NCBI GenBank assembly: GCA_023846275.1 | Contig: CM043871.1 | Span: 30,224,569 to 30,288,568, forward strand | Length of the DNA: 64,000 nt | From: Vanilla planifolia | Taxonomy: Eukaryota > Streptophyta > Magnoliopsida > Asparagales > Orchidaceae | Direction of reading: 5' to 3' | Part shown: positions 1 to 14,879 of the stretch, one piece after another | Layout of the letters: every line of letters starts with the position of its first letter | How positions within the stretch are numbered: position 1 is the stretch's first letter | Notes under the pieces: generated by a model | Databases searched by the model: none | Told to the model about the DNA's origin: nothing | The model's input: the letters and a program-made list of their open reading frames with translations, nothing else | Program-made: the position numbers and the translations under genes

Positions 1-3000
1 AAACATGCATGAAATTAATACCTTATGATCTCTTAAACTTAATATTTATGAGTAATATAATATAATCTTATATGTCATATTAATATAAGTGACATGTTTA
101 ATTATTTTAATATAAGATAAAGTGTAGATGAGCTTTAGATGAGTAACCATTCTATTGTTAGCTCCATGATTTATAAGTTGAGCCACACTTAAGCATAACC
201 ACCAACACTCGTTATCATGCCTTCATATTTAGATAGTTTTATAAAATAATTGATCAAACATCTTAATCAACCGATCTTTATTTGATCTTAAGATGTAATA
301 ATACAAAATACAAAATCACTTCAAAAAAAATTAGTACAACAACAAAATAGTTTTGCACTTATTAAATAAGTGGTACATAACCAAGGATGCACAAATTTAT
401 AGATATAATGAACAAACCTTAAACTAAAAATAAAAATTGTGTTAATATCCATAACTAATAAAATATATATAAATAATTAAAAAATTTTAAAACTCTTATA
501 AATAACTCATTATTAAGGTCATGCATTATCACTTTCTAATTAAGATTAAAAAATAAAAGATTAAGTGCATATTAACTAATAAGTGAGGACATAAAACCCA
601 ATGTGAGGATCTAATATTAAAACAAAAATCTAGACTCTAGTCATTGAATCACATAAACTAAATAAAATATCAATATAAATAAGTGATTCAACTATAAAAT
701 ATCCAATTAAAGACAAATATTATATTAATTTATACAAATCCAACTATGATAATAATATAGAACTTTTCATAAAATAAAAGACCAACAAATATGTTATTAA
801 ATATGTAATATCCTCATCCATAACATGTAATTCTTCATATCTTTATGTAGTGGATATATTACTTGTAACATGAATACTTATAAAAATCTAAAAAGCTTAA
901 TAGGTAAATCAATAAGATGACCAAATAAAAATATGATATAGTTAAATGAAATTACATAAAAATAATAATATAATATTCTATAATCAATGAAAAACCAAAA
1001 TGAAATGAGAATAAATAAAGAAACTAATAACCATCAATAACATGCAAGCACTTTAATTATTATTCATTTGTTTATTTCTAATATATTCAGATATATCTCA
1101 AATTTTAATTTATATCATTATCTTGTAAAGTCAATATCAACAACATAGATCTTATAGAAGGGCATCGTCATCTTGATGGGTTGCCTTTGTCTTATATTAT
1201 GTATATTAGAACTATGTGAATATTGATGTATTGTTCTTATCTTATATTATGTATATAAAATAATCTTATTATTATTATATAAAGTCATATCACTAGTAGT
1301 TGGGCAACCTCATGTTCATCATATGAAGTCATATCACTAGCAAAAGGGTAACTTCTCCCTCAAAACAATATTACAAGAAAAGAGTTATTCAATATATGTA
1401 TATAAATCATGTCCAATCATATCATAATAAAAATTCAAATATCCACTATGTCTTATAATCTAACTCGTGCTTTTCATGTAATGAGTGTAGTATTACTATT
1501 GTAATAAATACCTATCAATGAGTCATGCCATTAAAATATAATTCCAACATAACAAAAAATATCAAATATTATAATAAAGAATTACATCATCGTTTTATAT
1601 AAAAATAATATTAAAAATATATTGATAAAATAATAGCTAAATTACTAACATATTTACATTATAGTTACCAAGTTTACTTACATGAATTCTACAATAGATT
1701 GCTCTTTTCACCCTTCAACTGTCTTTAATTTTTTGTAATATTATGAATGTGTAATGATCAATATATATCTTTTATATGACATGCTTAGTAATTAATTAAA
1801 AACTTAATAATTTCTTATATACCCTTAAGTTATTTCTTGAGATCATACTTATATGATTCTCTTATTGAACGGTTAAAAATAAGTAATCTACTTAATATCA
1901 TATAAGTACAATCTTTTAATCATGTCATTAGATTCCTAAAAACAATGCTTTTATTATTGCTTTTAATCATACATTACGATCACTAGGATTGTACTCTATA
2001 GTTTTACTTTATTTTGACATAGTTGTTATTATTTGATAATTATATATCACAATAATTCACATGGTACTTTATGATTCCCATATCCTCTCTCTCTTTCTTA
2101 TCATTTTGTTATTTTTTCAACCAATTGTACTAATAAGATATGCCCATCATATAATAAGATCAATTCATTGTTCCTCTTTTTGCATAATATAATCTCCGTT
2201 AATCATAGCATATATTCTTATTATTAATCTACCATCAAGCCAAAGTACCTTGTAATGCTACTTATAGTACAAGTTTGACTACAATCTCTTTTTTTCTCTA
2301 GATTTAGACATTTTATTCATAGCTTTATTGGTCATCCAATATTATTGACTTAATCCTATTTTATGATTCATAACTTTACAGTGTCCTTATATTAGCATAA
2401 AGATGGGATCATTTTAACAAGATTTTCTAAAAATTCATGTAAAACCCAACATTATATTCTTAAGAACTATTACACCTAATAGTTTATATTGATTGTTCTA
2501 TACAACATAAACTATTGTATTCGTACGATATATAGTAGAAGCTAAATTTTCACATTCTCCATCTCTCAAATTTACTTGAAATTGTAACAAAAAAACTCCA
2601 TATGACATCCAAACACATTTCTTAAAATAACATGCAACCATGTTATTAAACACTTACAAAAAAAAGTATTTGATAAAGAGTTTATTAACTAACTATACAC
2701 ACTTTCTCCCACTACTCCCTTAGCTTTAACAACATAGGTTTTCCTCAAGCTCATTCTTCTTCTTGAATACCTTTGTCATACTTAGTTTTTAAAAAAACAC
2801 AAGTTTAACCAAATGATCATAGTATCAAATGTACTTATAATATACAATATAATAATATACTAACATGTTAATATACTAAGAATTAAATAATTTTCATCAT
2901 TCATAAAATCAAAGTATAAAATATTTATAAAATTAATAAACCTCTTGATCTAAATCCAATTTAAAGCAAAACCATAAATAATTATCATCATCTAAAAATC

Positions 3001-4845
3001 AAATATAGTAAATAACTATCATGTTTAATATAATAATGTGATATAATTTATGTCTATTAAAAATATAACTAATGATAAATAAATAACAAATACATTACTA
3101 CTAATGATGAAATGTAAATGATAGATTATATATTTGATGTACTAACTCTGATAATCTTCAGCTTAACTCTGTCTCGACTCCTAGCTCCTTAATCTTGCAA
3201 AAATATAAGGAGGGTAAGCTAAAAAGCTAAATAAGAAATCTTTAAAACACACTATAAAAGTATCATATAATAACTAATAAGTACATATATAACAATTACA
3301 AAAATTTAAAAAACAAAAATATAAATAATATTTAATTAAATAAAAATAATGCACAACTTTTAAATTACACTTGTATCTTAGCAATGTTAATTTTTAGATG
3401 CTAATGATATCTAATTAATATTAAATCATGTGCCACTTTTATAACAATGGCAAAACTTTTTAAGTCAAATGGATGAATAAGTTATAATATTAAAGATACT
3501 GTAATTCATAAATAACTTTTATCTATTTGTCAATGTAATTTAAATTTAATATTGATTGAATATACAAAATTATTAAAAAAATATAAATATAATTATATTA
3601 TATATATTTTTATTATAAATACTATATTAATTAAATTTTATTATTTTGAGTACTAACCGACGGCAAAGAACTGTCGGCAATAAAAAATGTAAAACCAATG
3701 CTCCTGAAAAAACATATTATTTCATTCTTTATTAAAAAAATAAATTATTATTTAAATTTTTTTTTTTTTTTTTTTTAGATTTACAAACTAATACTGTTTT
3801 TTTTTTTTTTTGATAAATTTAAAAATACATGTAACTCAAGTAGGTGTAACACCTTTCCTACTAAAAACGAGTTTTAAATTTAAACTGGCATCAACCAAGT
3901 CTTTTACCACCTTCTTCTGAATGCAACATGCCATTTCATATGAACCGTACGATCTCTATGTTGAAATTTCAGATTTGTAAAGCTAAAGATTTAAGAGCGT
4001 GGGTCATGCAAATAGCGTGTTAATTTTCTTTCATGAACTGTATTTGAGTCGGATACGTATAATACTTCAATAAATTAGATTTGATTTTGGATTATAATTG
4101 AGAAGGACAACGAACATGTTGAACTAGATTAAGTGATAAACCCTAATTTTTTAAACGAAAAGGACGGTAATTAGCAGTCTAATGTCCACTATTTTTAACG
4201 TGTAAGTCTTAATTAATTAGGCACAGCTAATTATAAAATTTTCTACTCATACGTATACCTAACTATGCTTCTAAATAATACTTATACTACCGTAAATCAT
4301 ATCCTATTTTATTTATTTCAAAATCCTCATAACTATATTTAAAATTCATTAAGTTGTATTTCAGCAATCTCTTACAAAATACTTCAAAATTGCACACAAA
4401 ACTGACATTAAACTAAAAAAAAAAAATAAAAGGTATTAATTATCATTAAATACTTATAATATTAAATATTTTATTATAATTATAATTTAATAAATAATAT
4501 TATGTTTCAACTGTATGTTATAAAGTTTTTAGCTTTGCTGTATTTTCAATTCATTAATACTATGAAAGCAAACTCAGCCAAAGTAATGTGCATTCTTATA
4601 TAGATCATTATATAACTCGCCTTTGATAATTTATTTCTTGAATTTAATTCACAACTGTTATTAAATAGTCATAATAACTAATTTTTATTTATTATTTTAA
4701 AAAAATAAAATCTAGACTGTTATATTTTTTTTATTTATTTTAAATATCTTGTTTTTCACATGATTTACCAATTTTCGACCCAAATTTTGTCCACACTAAC
4801 GAACGCCGTCAGTAATTCACCGCCGTAATTTATTTTGTAAGTCAA
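1..4845. other. AT-rich intergenic DNA, no gene recognised
   Basis: I see no coding region here. The stretch is very AT-rich and looks like decayed repeat. Near 1283 and 1327 the string AGTCATATCACTAG occurs twice, 44 bases apart, suggesting a small old tandem repeat. Long T runs lie near 3758-3777 and 3798-3812. Near 3655-3690 a short GC-rich patch contains ACCGACGGC and CTGTCGGCAATAAA, which resembles the subterminal repeats of plant CACTA (En/Spm) elements, but no matching terminus was found. Confidence 0.6.
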
Positions 4846-4920
4846 TTGCCAACGCAAAGTTCCAGTCAATGGCCGCCATCTTTTCTCCCCTCCTCAAAAA
4901 AGTCCACAAAGGATAAACAT

Positions 4921-4927
4921 TATAAGA
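4921..4927 (+). promoter_or_regulatory. TATA-like box upstream of the DUF688 gene
   Basis: TATAAGA lies 114 bases before the chosen ATG at 5035. Transcription starting about 30 bases downstream would give a leader of roughly 85 bases. It would also leave the in-frame upstream ATG at 4846 outside the transcript. This is inferred from position and sequence only. Confidence 0.45.
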
Positions 4928-5034
4928 CCAAAAAGCCCTTCATTAGATATCAAGCAAGGATCTCATTATCATCCGCCTCTGCCTCCCCAAAACAAATCCT
5001 CTTGTTTCCCCTGCGCGGCGCGAGACACACAGCC

Positions 5035-5502
5035 ATGAGCTCTCTCCGGCGATCCCTCTCCTCCGGCAGCATCCCCTTCCTCTGGGAGCACCGACCGGGA
5101 GTCGCAAAGGTCTCCGCGGCCAGCGATGCGGAACCAAGAAAGGAAAGGTCGGCAGCCTCGAAGCCGCGGCTGCCCCCACCGCCCGGCCCGGTCGGGTCCG
5201 ACAACCTGGTGGCTGCGATAAACCGGTCCGGAAGGTGGACGAAGAAAGTGGAAGATGACCCGTTCCTTGCGGCCTACATGGAGTGCACCGACGGTGGGAA
5301 GAAGGGAGACGGCGAGAAGAGGAAGGGTAAGAAGGTGTTTGGGAGGAGCGTTTTGTTCTGTAGGTTCGGCTGTGGGGAGGTGAGAGAGGATGGGATGGTG
5401 GTGATGGCTCTTGAGAAGAGGAAGAAGCCTTTGCAGAGGGTAGAAATGCAAATTAGTGAGATAATTTTACCGTTTAAAGGGAAGGATGGGAAGGGAAATT
5501 AA
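5035..5502 (+). CDS. DUF688-family protein (155 aa), function unknown
   Basis: This intronless gene encodes 155 residues. Residues 13-25 read IPFLWEHRPGVAK, the N-terminal signature of plant DUF688 proteins (W-E-x-x-P-G). Residues 46-50 are LPPPP, and residues 75-85 are DPFLAAYMECT, matching the family's second conserved block (DPF-x-A-A-x-x-x-C-T). A lysine-rich stretch follows at about 88-102, then a short conserved-looking tail with cysteines (LFCRFGCGEV). No signal peptide or membrane segment is visible. I chose the ATG at 5035 over the in-frame ATG at 4846 because the family starts close to the WE-x-x-PG block and a TATA-like box lies between the two. The first part is strongly GC-rich, typical of monocot genes, and stands out sharply from the flanks. 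Family function is not established. It is short for the family, so it may be a minimal member. Confidence 0.82.
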   Translation: MSSLRRSLSSGSIPFLWEHRPGVAKVSAASDAEPRKERSAASKPRLPPPPGPVGSDNLVAAINRSGRWTKKVEDDPFLAAYMECTDGGKKGDGEKRKGKKVFGRSVLFCRFGCGEVREDGMVVMALEKRKKPLQRVEMQISEIILPFKGKDGKGN

Positions 5503-8500
5503 GGACTTGTTTAGTTTGAAAGACTAGGAGAAAAGTAGGGAGGTTAATTGTCTTGGTAATGTAATTTGGCATTTCGCTATGTGCTATTTCTTGGTAATGT
5601 AAAAATGGTGCCCTAATTGTCTCTTTTTTAGGAGAATAATGTTTTGAGTACTTCATTTGGGTTATTTTCTATAACAAAGTAGAAGAGTCAACTCTAACAC
5701 ACAAAAGGGTTGTCTTTAAATTGCATGCAGTGTGTTGAAAAATGTGAGAGAAGAAATATAACACATTTAGTAGGATAACAATTGTAATCAAATTCTTGAT
5801 ATTTGATAAATTGAGATATAAGCTTGAGTTTTCTAAATAAATTAAATTGATAAATATAAAATTTTTTATTGATGTTTAAATTAAAATATAATAATAATTT
5901 TAAAATTAGATGATAGATTAGTATATTTTTTTAGCTCATGTCAAATTTAACACATACAATCATAATTCTATCTCATTTGGTAGAAATTGTTAAAATATGT
6001 TTTAGTATGAAGCGAACATAATACTAAAATTTAAAGACAAATATAACAAAAAGATAATATCATCTTGTTATGTAAACAAAAGTGTTTTGTGAAATAATAA
6101 AAAGATAAAATTTTTAAGAAAGATAGTAAGAAATGATCACTTATTATAGGTACACATAGTAGAGTTGACATAGAAATTAGGTATGATTTAAAGTTATGAA
6201 TGCACTTTTGTAGGAAACATTAAAACATTACAAGTAGAAAAATGGTGTTGCATTACCTATATAATTTAGTAAATTCCACTTTACAAAAAAGCACAAAATG
6301 AAAAAAAAAAAATATGTGCATCTTGATAGCTAATTAGAGAACAAAAAATTTCTAAGAAGACACCATGTGGTATTTGCTAATAGTGCCTTGGTACTTTTTT
6401 CATGTATATAGGCACTACCTGGGACAACTATAAGATGACTAGTTCATCAATTATATTCTTGTCATGTAATAAATAGAAAACTACACATGCTTGAGATTAT
6501 AGGCAATGCATTGAGTACATCACTTTAGATGTGATAAGGTACCAACTTTTAATAAATAAAAGAAAAGATCCCATGATGTTTATATGACATTTACTTGGAT
6601 GGTCTCTTAGAGTGAAATATATTAAAAAATAAAAAATAAAAATGAAAAAAATAATTATCATTCTTATAAATAGTATTGTTTGAGAAAGGGTAAAATCTCC
6701 AAAAATATGAAAAACGATTTGTCAAAAAATATAACAAACAAATAACTTTTTTTAAAAATAATTAGTTTTAGAATATTTCAAAAAATATGCTACTTTGTAA
6801 AGTATATTAGAATTTAAATTTGAGAATATTATTGGAAAATGCTCACTGAAGGGAAAATAAAGATACTTATTTTATAATGTTTGGAGCTCTAATTAAATTA
6901 TTGTGAATTTCATTGCAAAAAGGATAAAAGAACTAATTAAGTTAGAAAATGTTTGAATTTACTTGATTTAGTAAAGGTAGTTTTGGAATTTGACTTATTA
7001 CTACTATTAACAAGTTAGTAAATAAGGTAGAATTAACTTAAGTGGTGAGCAATCAAAGCTAGAGTAGGCTAATTCAGAGAGAAAGAGAGCTAAGGAGAAG
7101 CTAAAGTTCTGAAGAAAAGCTTCTTAAAATTAAAAAAGTTGAGGTGAGTATCCAAGAAAAAGTTATGAAGTATCAATTGGAGTTGGTTTAGTTGTTATAG
7201 TAAATGAAGAACTAAGTATAGAGAAAAAGATATAAAGAATGATAATAGAAAAAGATTAATGGTATTAGACAAAATGAAATTGAATTGAGCAGTTGTAGGC
7301 ATGAAGAGGGCAAGCAAATATGGTTTTAGTTATGCTTTACATTATCTTACTTTACTATTCAATCTTGTATGCCTAATTGTAATTGAGTGATTGATGTCCA
7401 TAAAGGGAGGAGGTTGAATTATATAAATACAAAGATTAAATAAATTTAATTAGATTTCAATCAAAATATATAATACTAATATAAATCATTTTCCTTTTCA
7501 AAAGAATTTAACCAAATCAAATAATATTTTAGCAAAACTTCCTTTTCATCAAACATGCAAAGTAAGATGTTTGCTTTCACAAACATAATTCAACCTACTT
7601 AAATAACTTTATAATAAATTTCTCTTGATTACTTTTAATGACTATGACTTTTATAAGCAAGTTTTAGGAAGGTTGATTAGATTTTATAAATCATTGTGTG
7701 CAAATATGTGACAATAACCAATAATAATAAATAAATAAAGGTAAAATGACAAATGATATTTTTAAGTAGTTTAATAAAACCTTCATTTATATTCACCCCT
7801 ATCAAAATTTTTAGGCTTCCATTAAAATCACTTCTATTTTATTATAGCTAAATAGGGTAAACCTAATACAATCACTTTTATTTTTATCACAACCAGTTAA
7901 GGGCAACTTAATACAAATCTACTCTTTTTTTTATGATGAAGTAAGGAAACATCACACAAAAGTGCAACGATGTTAAATGATATACAATACAAAGTTTTAT
8001 GTTGTAAAAATACATTCTTTTAAAAATTAGATATAAGTTATTTTTGACAGTTATAATGCATACTAAAATAATCATTGTATCGTAACAGTACATCTCAATC
8101 TATTTCTATTTTTTGTCATAAATTATGAAGCATATGCATTGTACTTGTGCATACTTGAATTATCATGATTTAGTTCATACATGTATAATAAATTTATTAT
8201 ATAAGTGCATAAACTATCTCTTTGTGTATTAAACTAGTATAATTAGTGTTAAAATTTTTAGTTATATTTTTTTGGATTATTTATTGACATAATATGATAA
8301 TAATAATATCATATTAGTACATTTAAGTTTTAAGAAACTTTTTCAAACATATTGCAATAATTTTAAATTAGATTAATACTTCATGTTTTATGCACCATTA
8401 TTATTATAGTATGAATATGATAGTGTATATCTTATGTATATAATTTATTTTTCAGTTGGGTTGATCAAAGTCAAATGTGTAACATACAAGAATTAATAAT

Positions 8501-9690
8501 TTATGATCATAACATGCAACATTTTTTTGAGAGCTTAACTTTTTGTGAAAATATATATCATACAATGGATATACTTTTAAATTAGTATAACCAATTTAAG
8601 AAATAACCGTGGTTTAAGACTAAGCTAAAATTTGGATTGAGTTTTGTTGTACTTATATGATATCTTTGTTATACTAACATGATTCATACTTTTCTAAAAA
8701 AATATTTTATAAACTTAGTGATTTATTTGATACGAGTTTCTTATACAATATATTATATAGTATGATCTTACATTGTACAATATTTTTCTAAAAACTCAAA
8801 ATTTGTTCACAAGTGACTTTGATCTATTCATATTGTTTGGTGTCATCATCGTATATGTATGATACATTTGTGCTAACAAAAATAAATTGATCAAATAGAC
8901 ATATAATTTGGATGATCACTATATAGACCTTAAGTGGCACATCACATTATGAACCCTAAAGTGGTACATTGCATTGTCATCTACCCTATCTTCATTATTC
9001 TTACATCAAATTGAAATGAAAGTTAGATATGTCTTTTAGTTTCCAAACTACAAGTGGTGTGATAATTCTTCACTACCATTGTATTTTTTAATTTATTTTC
9101 TTGTAGGATTGGCTTTTCACCTATATTCATAAGATCTAATGAAATACTACATCTCTAATTGAAGAGTTATTCCAAATGATTTCAAACTTTTATTAAATAT
9201 AATTTTGATCTTGCGTTGCAAGGATTGGCTTTGATGAATATTTTGCTTGTTGACGAGGTTTCATTGCAATTGTTTGTCCAATAGTTTTACTTGGATATGG
9301 AAATTTTCCTTCAATATTGTTAATAATTTATATTTTGTTGCATTAGTTTTTCATATTCTACATATTAGTCACCTATTTCTTACCTAATACCTATCAAACC
9401 ATTAGGATACTAAATTCTAAAGGTTCTAACTTATTAATGAGTTAAGATTCCATTTTTCCTAATCATCATAGGTTCATCATTTGGATGAACTAAAAAGAAC
9501 CTTATCAGATCACATAAATTTAATGAGCTTAGAATGCATAAATATTCATCAAGGACATTAACTAGTTTATGATGAACATTACTAACATTCATACTTTTGT
9601 ATATGACTTATGCACAATAATTAGTGAAACTAATTTAATTAACATGATTTCTTAATACATCTTCTACATTTGTGGTTTGATTCCCTTGTA
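5503..9690. other. 3' flank and AT-rich intergenic DNA
   Basis: An AATAAT string at about 5635 may serve as the polyadenylation signal of the DUF688 gene. Beyond that I find no reading frame with a recognisable protein and no clear element ends. The small open frame on the minus strand at 7908-8093 is low-complexity and AT-driven, so I do not call it a gene. Confidence 0.5.
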
Positions 9691-12600
9691 AAGCCCACAG
9701 ACATTCAACATTACTATACAAAGTTTATAGTGTGAGATTTTATTATAACATTATATGCATGTTCAATATGTACATAATGTTTGGCTAGACTTAGATATGC
9801 CATGGTACTCTTTTGAGCAAGAGTTTGTAGTTTCAACTCCTTATAGAGATATTTTGCTAACACCATATCTATTTTTTTATCCTCTCAAGCCTAATGTGGT
9901 CACTTCTCCTCATGTACACCTTAATCTTAGTCTTCCTTTAGCTCTAGTTCATCCCCACATCTTAAGCCTTCTATTAATTTAGTTACTAATTCTATTATCT
10001 TAAGTTTATATACCTCCATTGACCCCCATTATCCTTATTGATCTTAAGACTACCATATTACTTGTTCATTACTAGCCTTCAGCCACTTGATGTTTGCACA
10101 TTGTCTAAATCATCTTCTTTAACCACGTTCATTGATGTAGTGAAACATGATAAGCTTAGTTCTAATCTTAACATTTCTCTTTTTAATGAACACAAATATA
10201 TTATTGAAGAGATTTTTTCATTTGTTGACAATATAATAGAGCTTATGGCTCCTTGCATTTATTCAAGCTCCATTTCTTACTCTTTTTGAGTTTGCATTTT
10301 TTACCTTTACTAATGGAGCCACATTACATGTGTCTCTATGCTTATGTCTGAGTCTATGATTACATTTTCTATATGTTACAATTACTTATTGGAGTTTTAG
10401 TCATTCAATATATCTAGTTATTCATTATTTTCACTTTATCTTGATCCAACTCCATACTTTCTTAAGCCTAAATCCACTTAGATGTTCATCCCCCCTTCCA
10501 ACTTAGGCTTGCTAACGATTCTCCCAACAAATATAAACTCACTGATGATAGACATTACCTTTCCACAATTTGGCTTAGCCTTTTCATGAAGCCCTCCACG
10601 TTCTTCTAATTGACTAATCTTAATAAAAGTAATTCAATATCAATGTTAACAATTAATCTATTTTGTTGAGTATATATTACATGCCTTAATAGTAACAGGT
10701 GAATTTTTATTTATGTAATGGATTTATACTTTATCTATTAGCCTTTTAATAGATTACTTACACCCATGATAGTCATATCCTTTCCTTTAGCTATTGTGAA
10801 TAAGAAAGATAAGATTTGCATCTTTATGAATGCATGAATTACAATGGGCTAAATACTTTAACCATTTTGATGCTACTAAATGTGATGATTATTGAATTTA
10901 AGAGGAGGATTGGCATTGACATGAAGCAATAAGTGTAGTGCTTTCACTTAGCTAAATTTTGAAAAATAATTTTAGCCTACTTCAGAGTTGTACCTTGTTT
11001 ATTCATTTTTATGCCATATTTTATTAATTTGTGAGATATTTGTGCTATTTTCAAGTGTGCTTAATGCATCAAAAGTTAAGTGAGATAGTTTCTTAAAATT
11101 TATAATTCCCTAACTTTGAGGTTGAATAATATGGATAGTTATCAACAAAAGATAATTCTTAAACATCTTTGGGGTTCTTTGTGACATTCTAGAGTTATTT
11201 CTATTCATCAAAGTTTATTTCCAATTGCTTCAACTATTGTTAGTATTATGAGTGTTTTTGCTATAATTTGACTAGTATTTGATTGTTATGTATCTCATGT
11301 ATATTGGTGCATAAAACTAGGTGTGTGTTAGCATATTTGGAATTTAAACATGTGTCATTCATCTTGTGGGTGTTCACATGCATTTCCATTGCAATAAAAA
11401 GGTTGTTGACAAATCAAATGAACTTATATCTTGACTTGGAACTAACTTCGTTTGTTTGTGTGAACGTTATTGAGTAGTTGATGCTACCAAAAGCATTTGT
11501 CTAAAGTTATTTTGATGGTTTCCACTATATTCGTCTTATGTAGACATTGCGAAATAATTTGTGAAAACCTTTGATAAATTTTTATGAAATACATGATATT
11601 GTTTTATTGTTTGGCATGATTTCATGCATTTTCCAAAAATTTACTATGATTTTGATAGTTGACTGTGAAGAATGGTGTGTAACTCCTTTGTTGATATTTA
11701 TTATGGGTTTTCATCCAAAGATGGAAGTGTGTTGCTATAATTTTTTTTTTACAGACGAGGTCCTATTCATGCCAAACCATTTCACTATTTGTTATTTATG
11801 TAACATTCATCTTCACTTATTTTTTTTAAATCCATCAACCTACAAATTAATTTAAGAAAGCTAAAAAAATTCTTTCCTATAATATTATTATTTTGTGTCA
11901 ATGTCAGAACTCCATAAATTTTAATTTGAATTAGAGTGTCAAGTCTCTTACAATTTTTAGTTCAATCCTTTATGATTTTGCTTTCATTTGTTCACAAACC
12001 TACCCATGCTTGTCAAAATTATAGTAATCCTACATGGGCATCGTTCTTTATGATTTTGGATAAGCCTCATGTTTGTTATCTTCTTCAATAACTATAATTT
12101 AAAAGTTTCTTAGTTAAGAATTCTAAATCTAACTTCTTCCATTGTGCTTATTGTTAGTAATTCAAAATAGGAAACACATTATCATTTCTTGGCTCAAGTA
12201 AGTTTGTTAATTAAAATATACATGATAGTCTCTTGATGAGATTCTATCTCAACAAGGTTTTTGATATTTAGATGTATTGATTCATAAGAAATTGTTGAAG
12301 TGGTCTACTTATTCTTTCATAATAAGAAATATGTACTAATGTCTCCTCTATTCTATCCCTCTTAGATATTAAAATTGCCCTTTTGACGACATCTTTTTTG
12401 GCACTTTTTGAAAGAAAGAGGCAAACATTGAAAAAATTCATAAGCATAGAAAGAAAGAGGGGCAATGCTAAATAAAGAAGAGGGACTAAGACTTAGCAAT
12501 TAAAATTCTTTCCATCATAGAATAGTCTTCTAAATTTCTTTTAAAAAAAAGCACATACAAATGATTATAACCAAACATTTAGTCTCAAATCAACAATTTT

Positions 12601-14870
12601 ATTACACGTAATATTTTGCAAAGAACGATTTCAGTCCTTCAAAATCAATCTAGAATGCTTGTGCTACAAGCATTATATCCATTGCAAATGCTTATTAAAT
12701 AATATCTTCTTCTCCTCTCTTCCATTGTTCTTATCAACCTAATCTTTATCACATCATTGAGGACACACGTGGATTTTGTGTCATTCTATATCACACATTA
12801 ATGGGGCTTCGATAGCGTCTTCTTCTTTTTTTCTTGCAATGTTAATCAGTGCGACGAGATCCAACCCATAATCCTCCACCGCTATGTCGTCCTCCATCAT
12901 AAAAAGCCATTTGCAACAGAAAGATGGCTTTCTCCAAGCGAATTTCAACTACACAAACCTTACTTTTTTGAGTGATGGCTAAGTATGATGAGTGTAGGAA
13001 TTGGAGGTTTTTAGAGATTGATAAATGAGGTGAGGGTGTTGTAGTACAAAGAAACAAGCCATCTAAAACATCAGTGACACGAAAAGCTATAGAAATGATA
13101 ATAACTGCAGCTTCATTGGCATCGTAAAGCTCCATCGTATCCCTTTTTAAGTACCATGATTGTGAATCTTTTACATAGTGAATCATTGGTCCAAGAGGAA
13201 CAAGACGATACAAATTTTGCTGGACATGAATATAAGAATCCAAAAGCTTTTTGCATGGGATTGATATAAGATTTTACAGTTGTAAAAATGGTCATTTAAT
13301 TTTACTAGACAAGCTATTGGGTAATGGGAAGCAAGAGTGGTTGCATTAAATGGATAATTACAATAAATGATTTTTATAATTGATTCGAGATGAAATTAAA
13401 ATAAAAAGAGAGACAAATGTACGAAAAGACAACTTTCAAATAATATTTAAAAGAGTCTGCATCTTTACTGAGTTAGAATGATTCAGTTATGAAATATTAT
13501 TTTTTATTTATGAGACTACAAACAAAATTGAAATTAAATTAGATCAAATGAATAACGAAATTTTTTTTATCTTTAATAAGTTATAATTAAAAAAAAATTA
13601 AGTGTATACGTCGAGTAACAAAACCTAGAATTCACGACACATGTTATATTAACTGCAACACAGAGAGATATAAACATGAAATACTTAATTATTAAGTGAT
13701 TTAATTGGTTATTCATTGTTTTATTTGCAAGAATTTTATACAGATGCATTTCTAAGGCAAGACAGGCGATGATTACCTAAGTGTCATGCTGGCATCAACA
13801 AAAAAATAATTAATTATGTAAATGTCACATAAAAAAGTAAAGACAGAGTGCAACAAATGTAAGGCAATGATATCATCTAAGATAGATACATACACTATAT
13901 AGTTTATATAATAATATTCATAATAAGATTGAAAAAATAAAACACAATTATTTAGATGTTTTAAAAATAAATGCGTTGTATAAAGTTCCTCCAAATAAAG
14001 ATATTAAATAACTATATAATATAGTTCTAAAAATCATAACAAACGGCTTCAAAGTTTTTGAAAACTAGCAAAATTATCACTTATTAATTGCATGTTTCAT
14101 TTTTGTATCTCCAAGTATTATCTTCAATATAATATGTTTATTTTTATTATTAAATAATATTAAAATTCGTAGAGCAAGTTTTTTTTTATCAACTTTCAAA
14201 AATCTCATAAAATAAAAAAAATGTCATCTTAAAACTCTAAAAATTATAATTTTTATTTAAAAAGAATGATATTAAGAATTGATAGAGATTGATTGAATTC
14301 ATATTATTTGTCACCTCAAATTAGTTTTTTTATACAAATAAAAAGAAAGTTACTATGACACTTTTTTAAGATTTCATACTTCAACAATAATCTCCACCAA
14401 TCAGTTACATCTAACTCAATAAAATAAATGATCATATGTGGGTTCCATGTAAGTTTAAAACATGTTTACCAAGAGTTGTAGATCTATGAAAGCTCTATAA
14501 GGAGAACTTGGACAATGCGTATAATGTAAGTAGGTAAATTTTGTTTTTCTAAGTATGGATTAGACAAATTGATCGCATTATATAATGATTTGATAATTTT
14601 AGCAAATTAGAGCTAAGATGTTTTTGGATGCTCAATAAATAGTTTGATACTATTTTGATTTTGATCAGATTATTTAATGATGTTGTTAGTTAACTCAAAT
14701 GTTTTTAGTAAAATATCTTAAGTATTATAAGATGATTGTCTGATAGGAAACAAGATATCAAACAGTTCAAAAGGGATTTGGGAGCAAATAAACATAAAGT
14801 CAAATGATATAATTAAGCAGTTTAAAATTTATGAAAATATAGATAAACTAATTGAATGAATCCCAAAGGA
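9690..14870. other. Unassigned region, probably decayed repeats
   Basis: Pyrimidine-rich DNA at about 9830-10560 has two short open frames on the + strand (9755-9982 and 10038-10289) that match no family I know. A patch with somewhat higher GC at about 12720-13290 carries a 133-codon open frame on the minus strand (12842-13243). Its product, beginning MDSYIHVQQNLYRLVPLG, has ordinary amino-acid composition but no recognised domain. It could be a fragment of an old gene or of an element. No promoter, splice or repeat evidence supports any of these as genes. Confidence 0.4.
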
Positions 14871-14879
14871 TGATACTAT

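Noticed and set aside
4846-5034. 63-residue N-terminal extension of the DUF688 frame from an upstream ATG
   Set aside because: A TATA-like box lies inside it at 4921, the extension has no family match, and the conserved block sits right after the later ATG.
4943-5451. Overlapping minus-strand open frames opposite the DUF688 gene
   Set aside because: They are shadows of a GC-rich coding strand and match nothing.
9755-10289. Two pyrimidine-rich + strand frames as retroelement integrase tails
   Set aside because: Composition is suggestive, but no motif could be matched, so no element was called.
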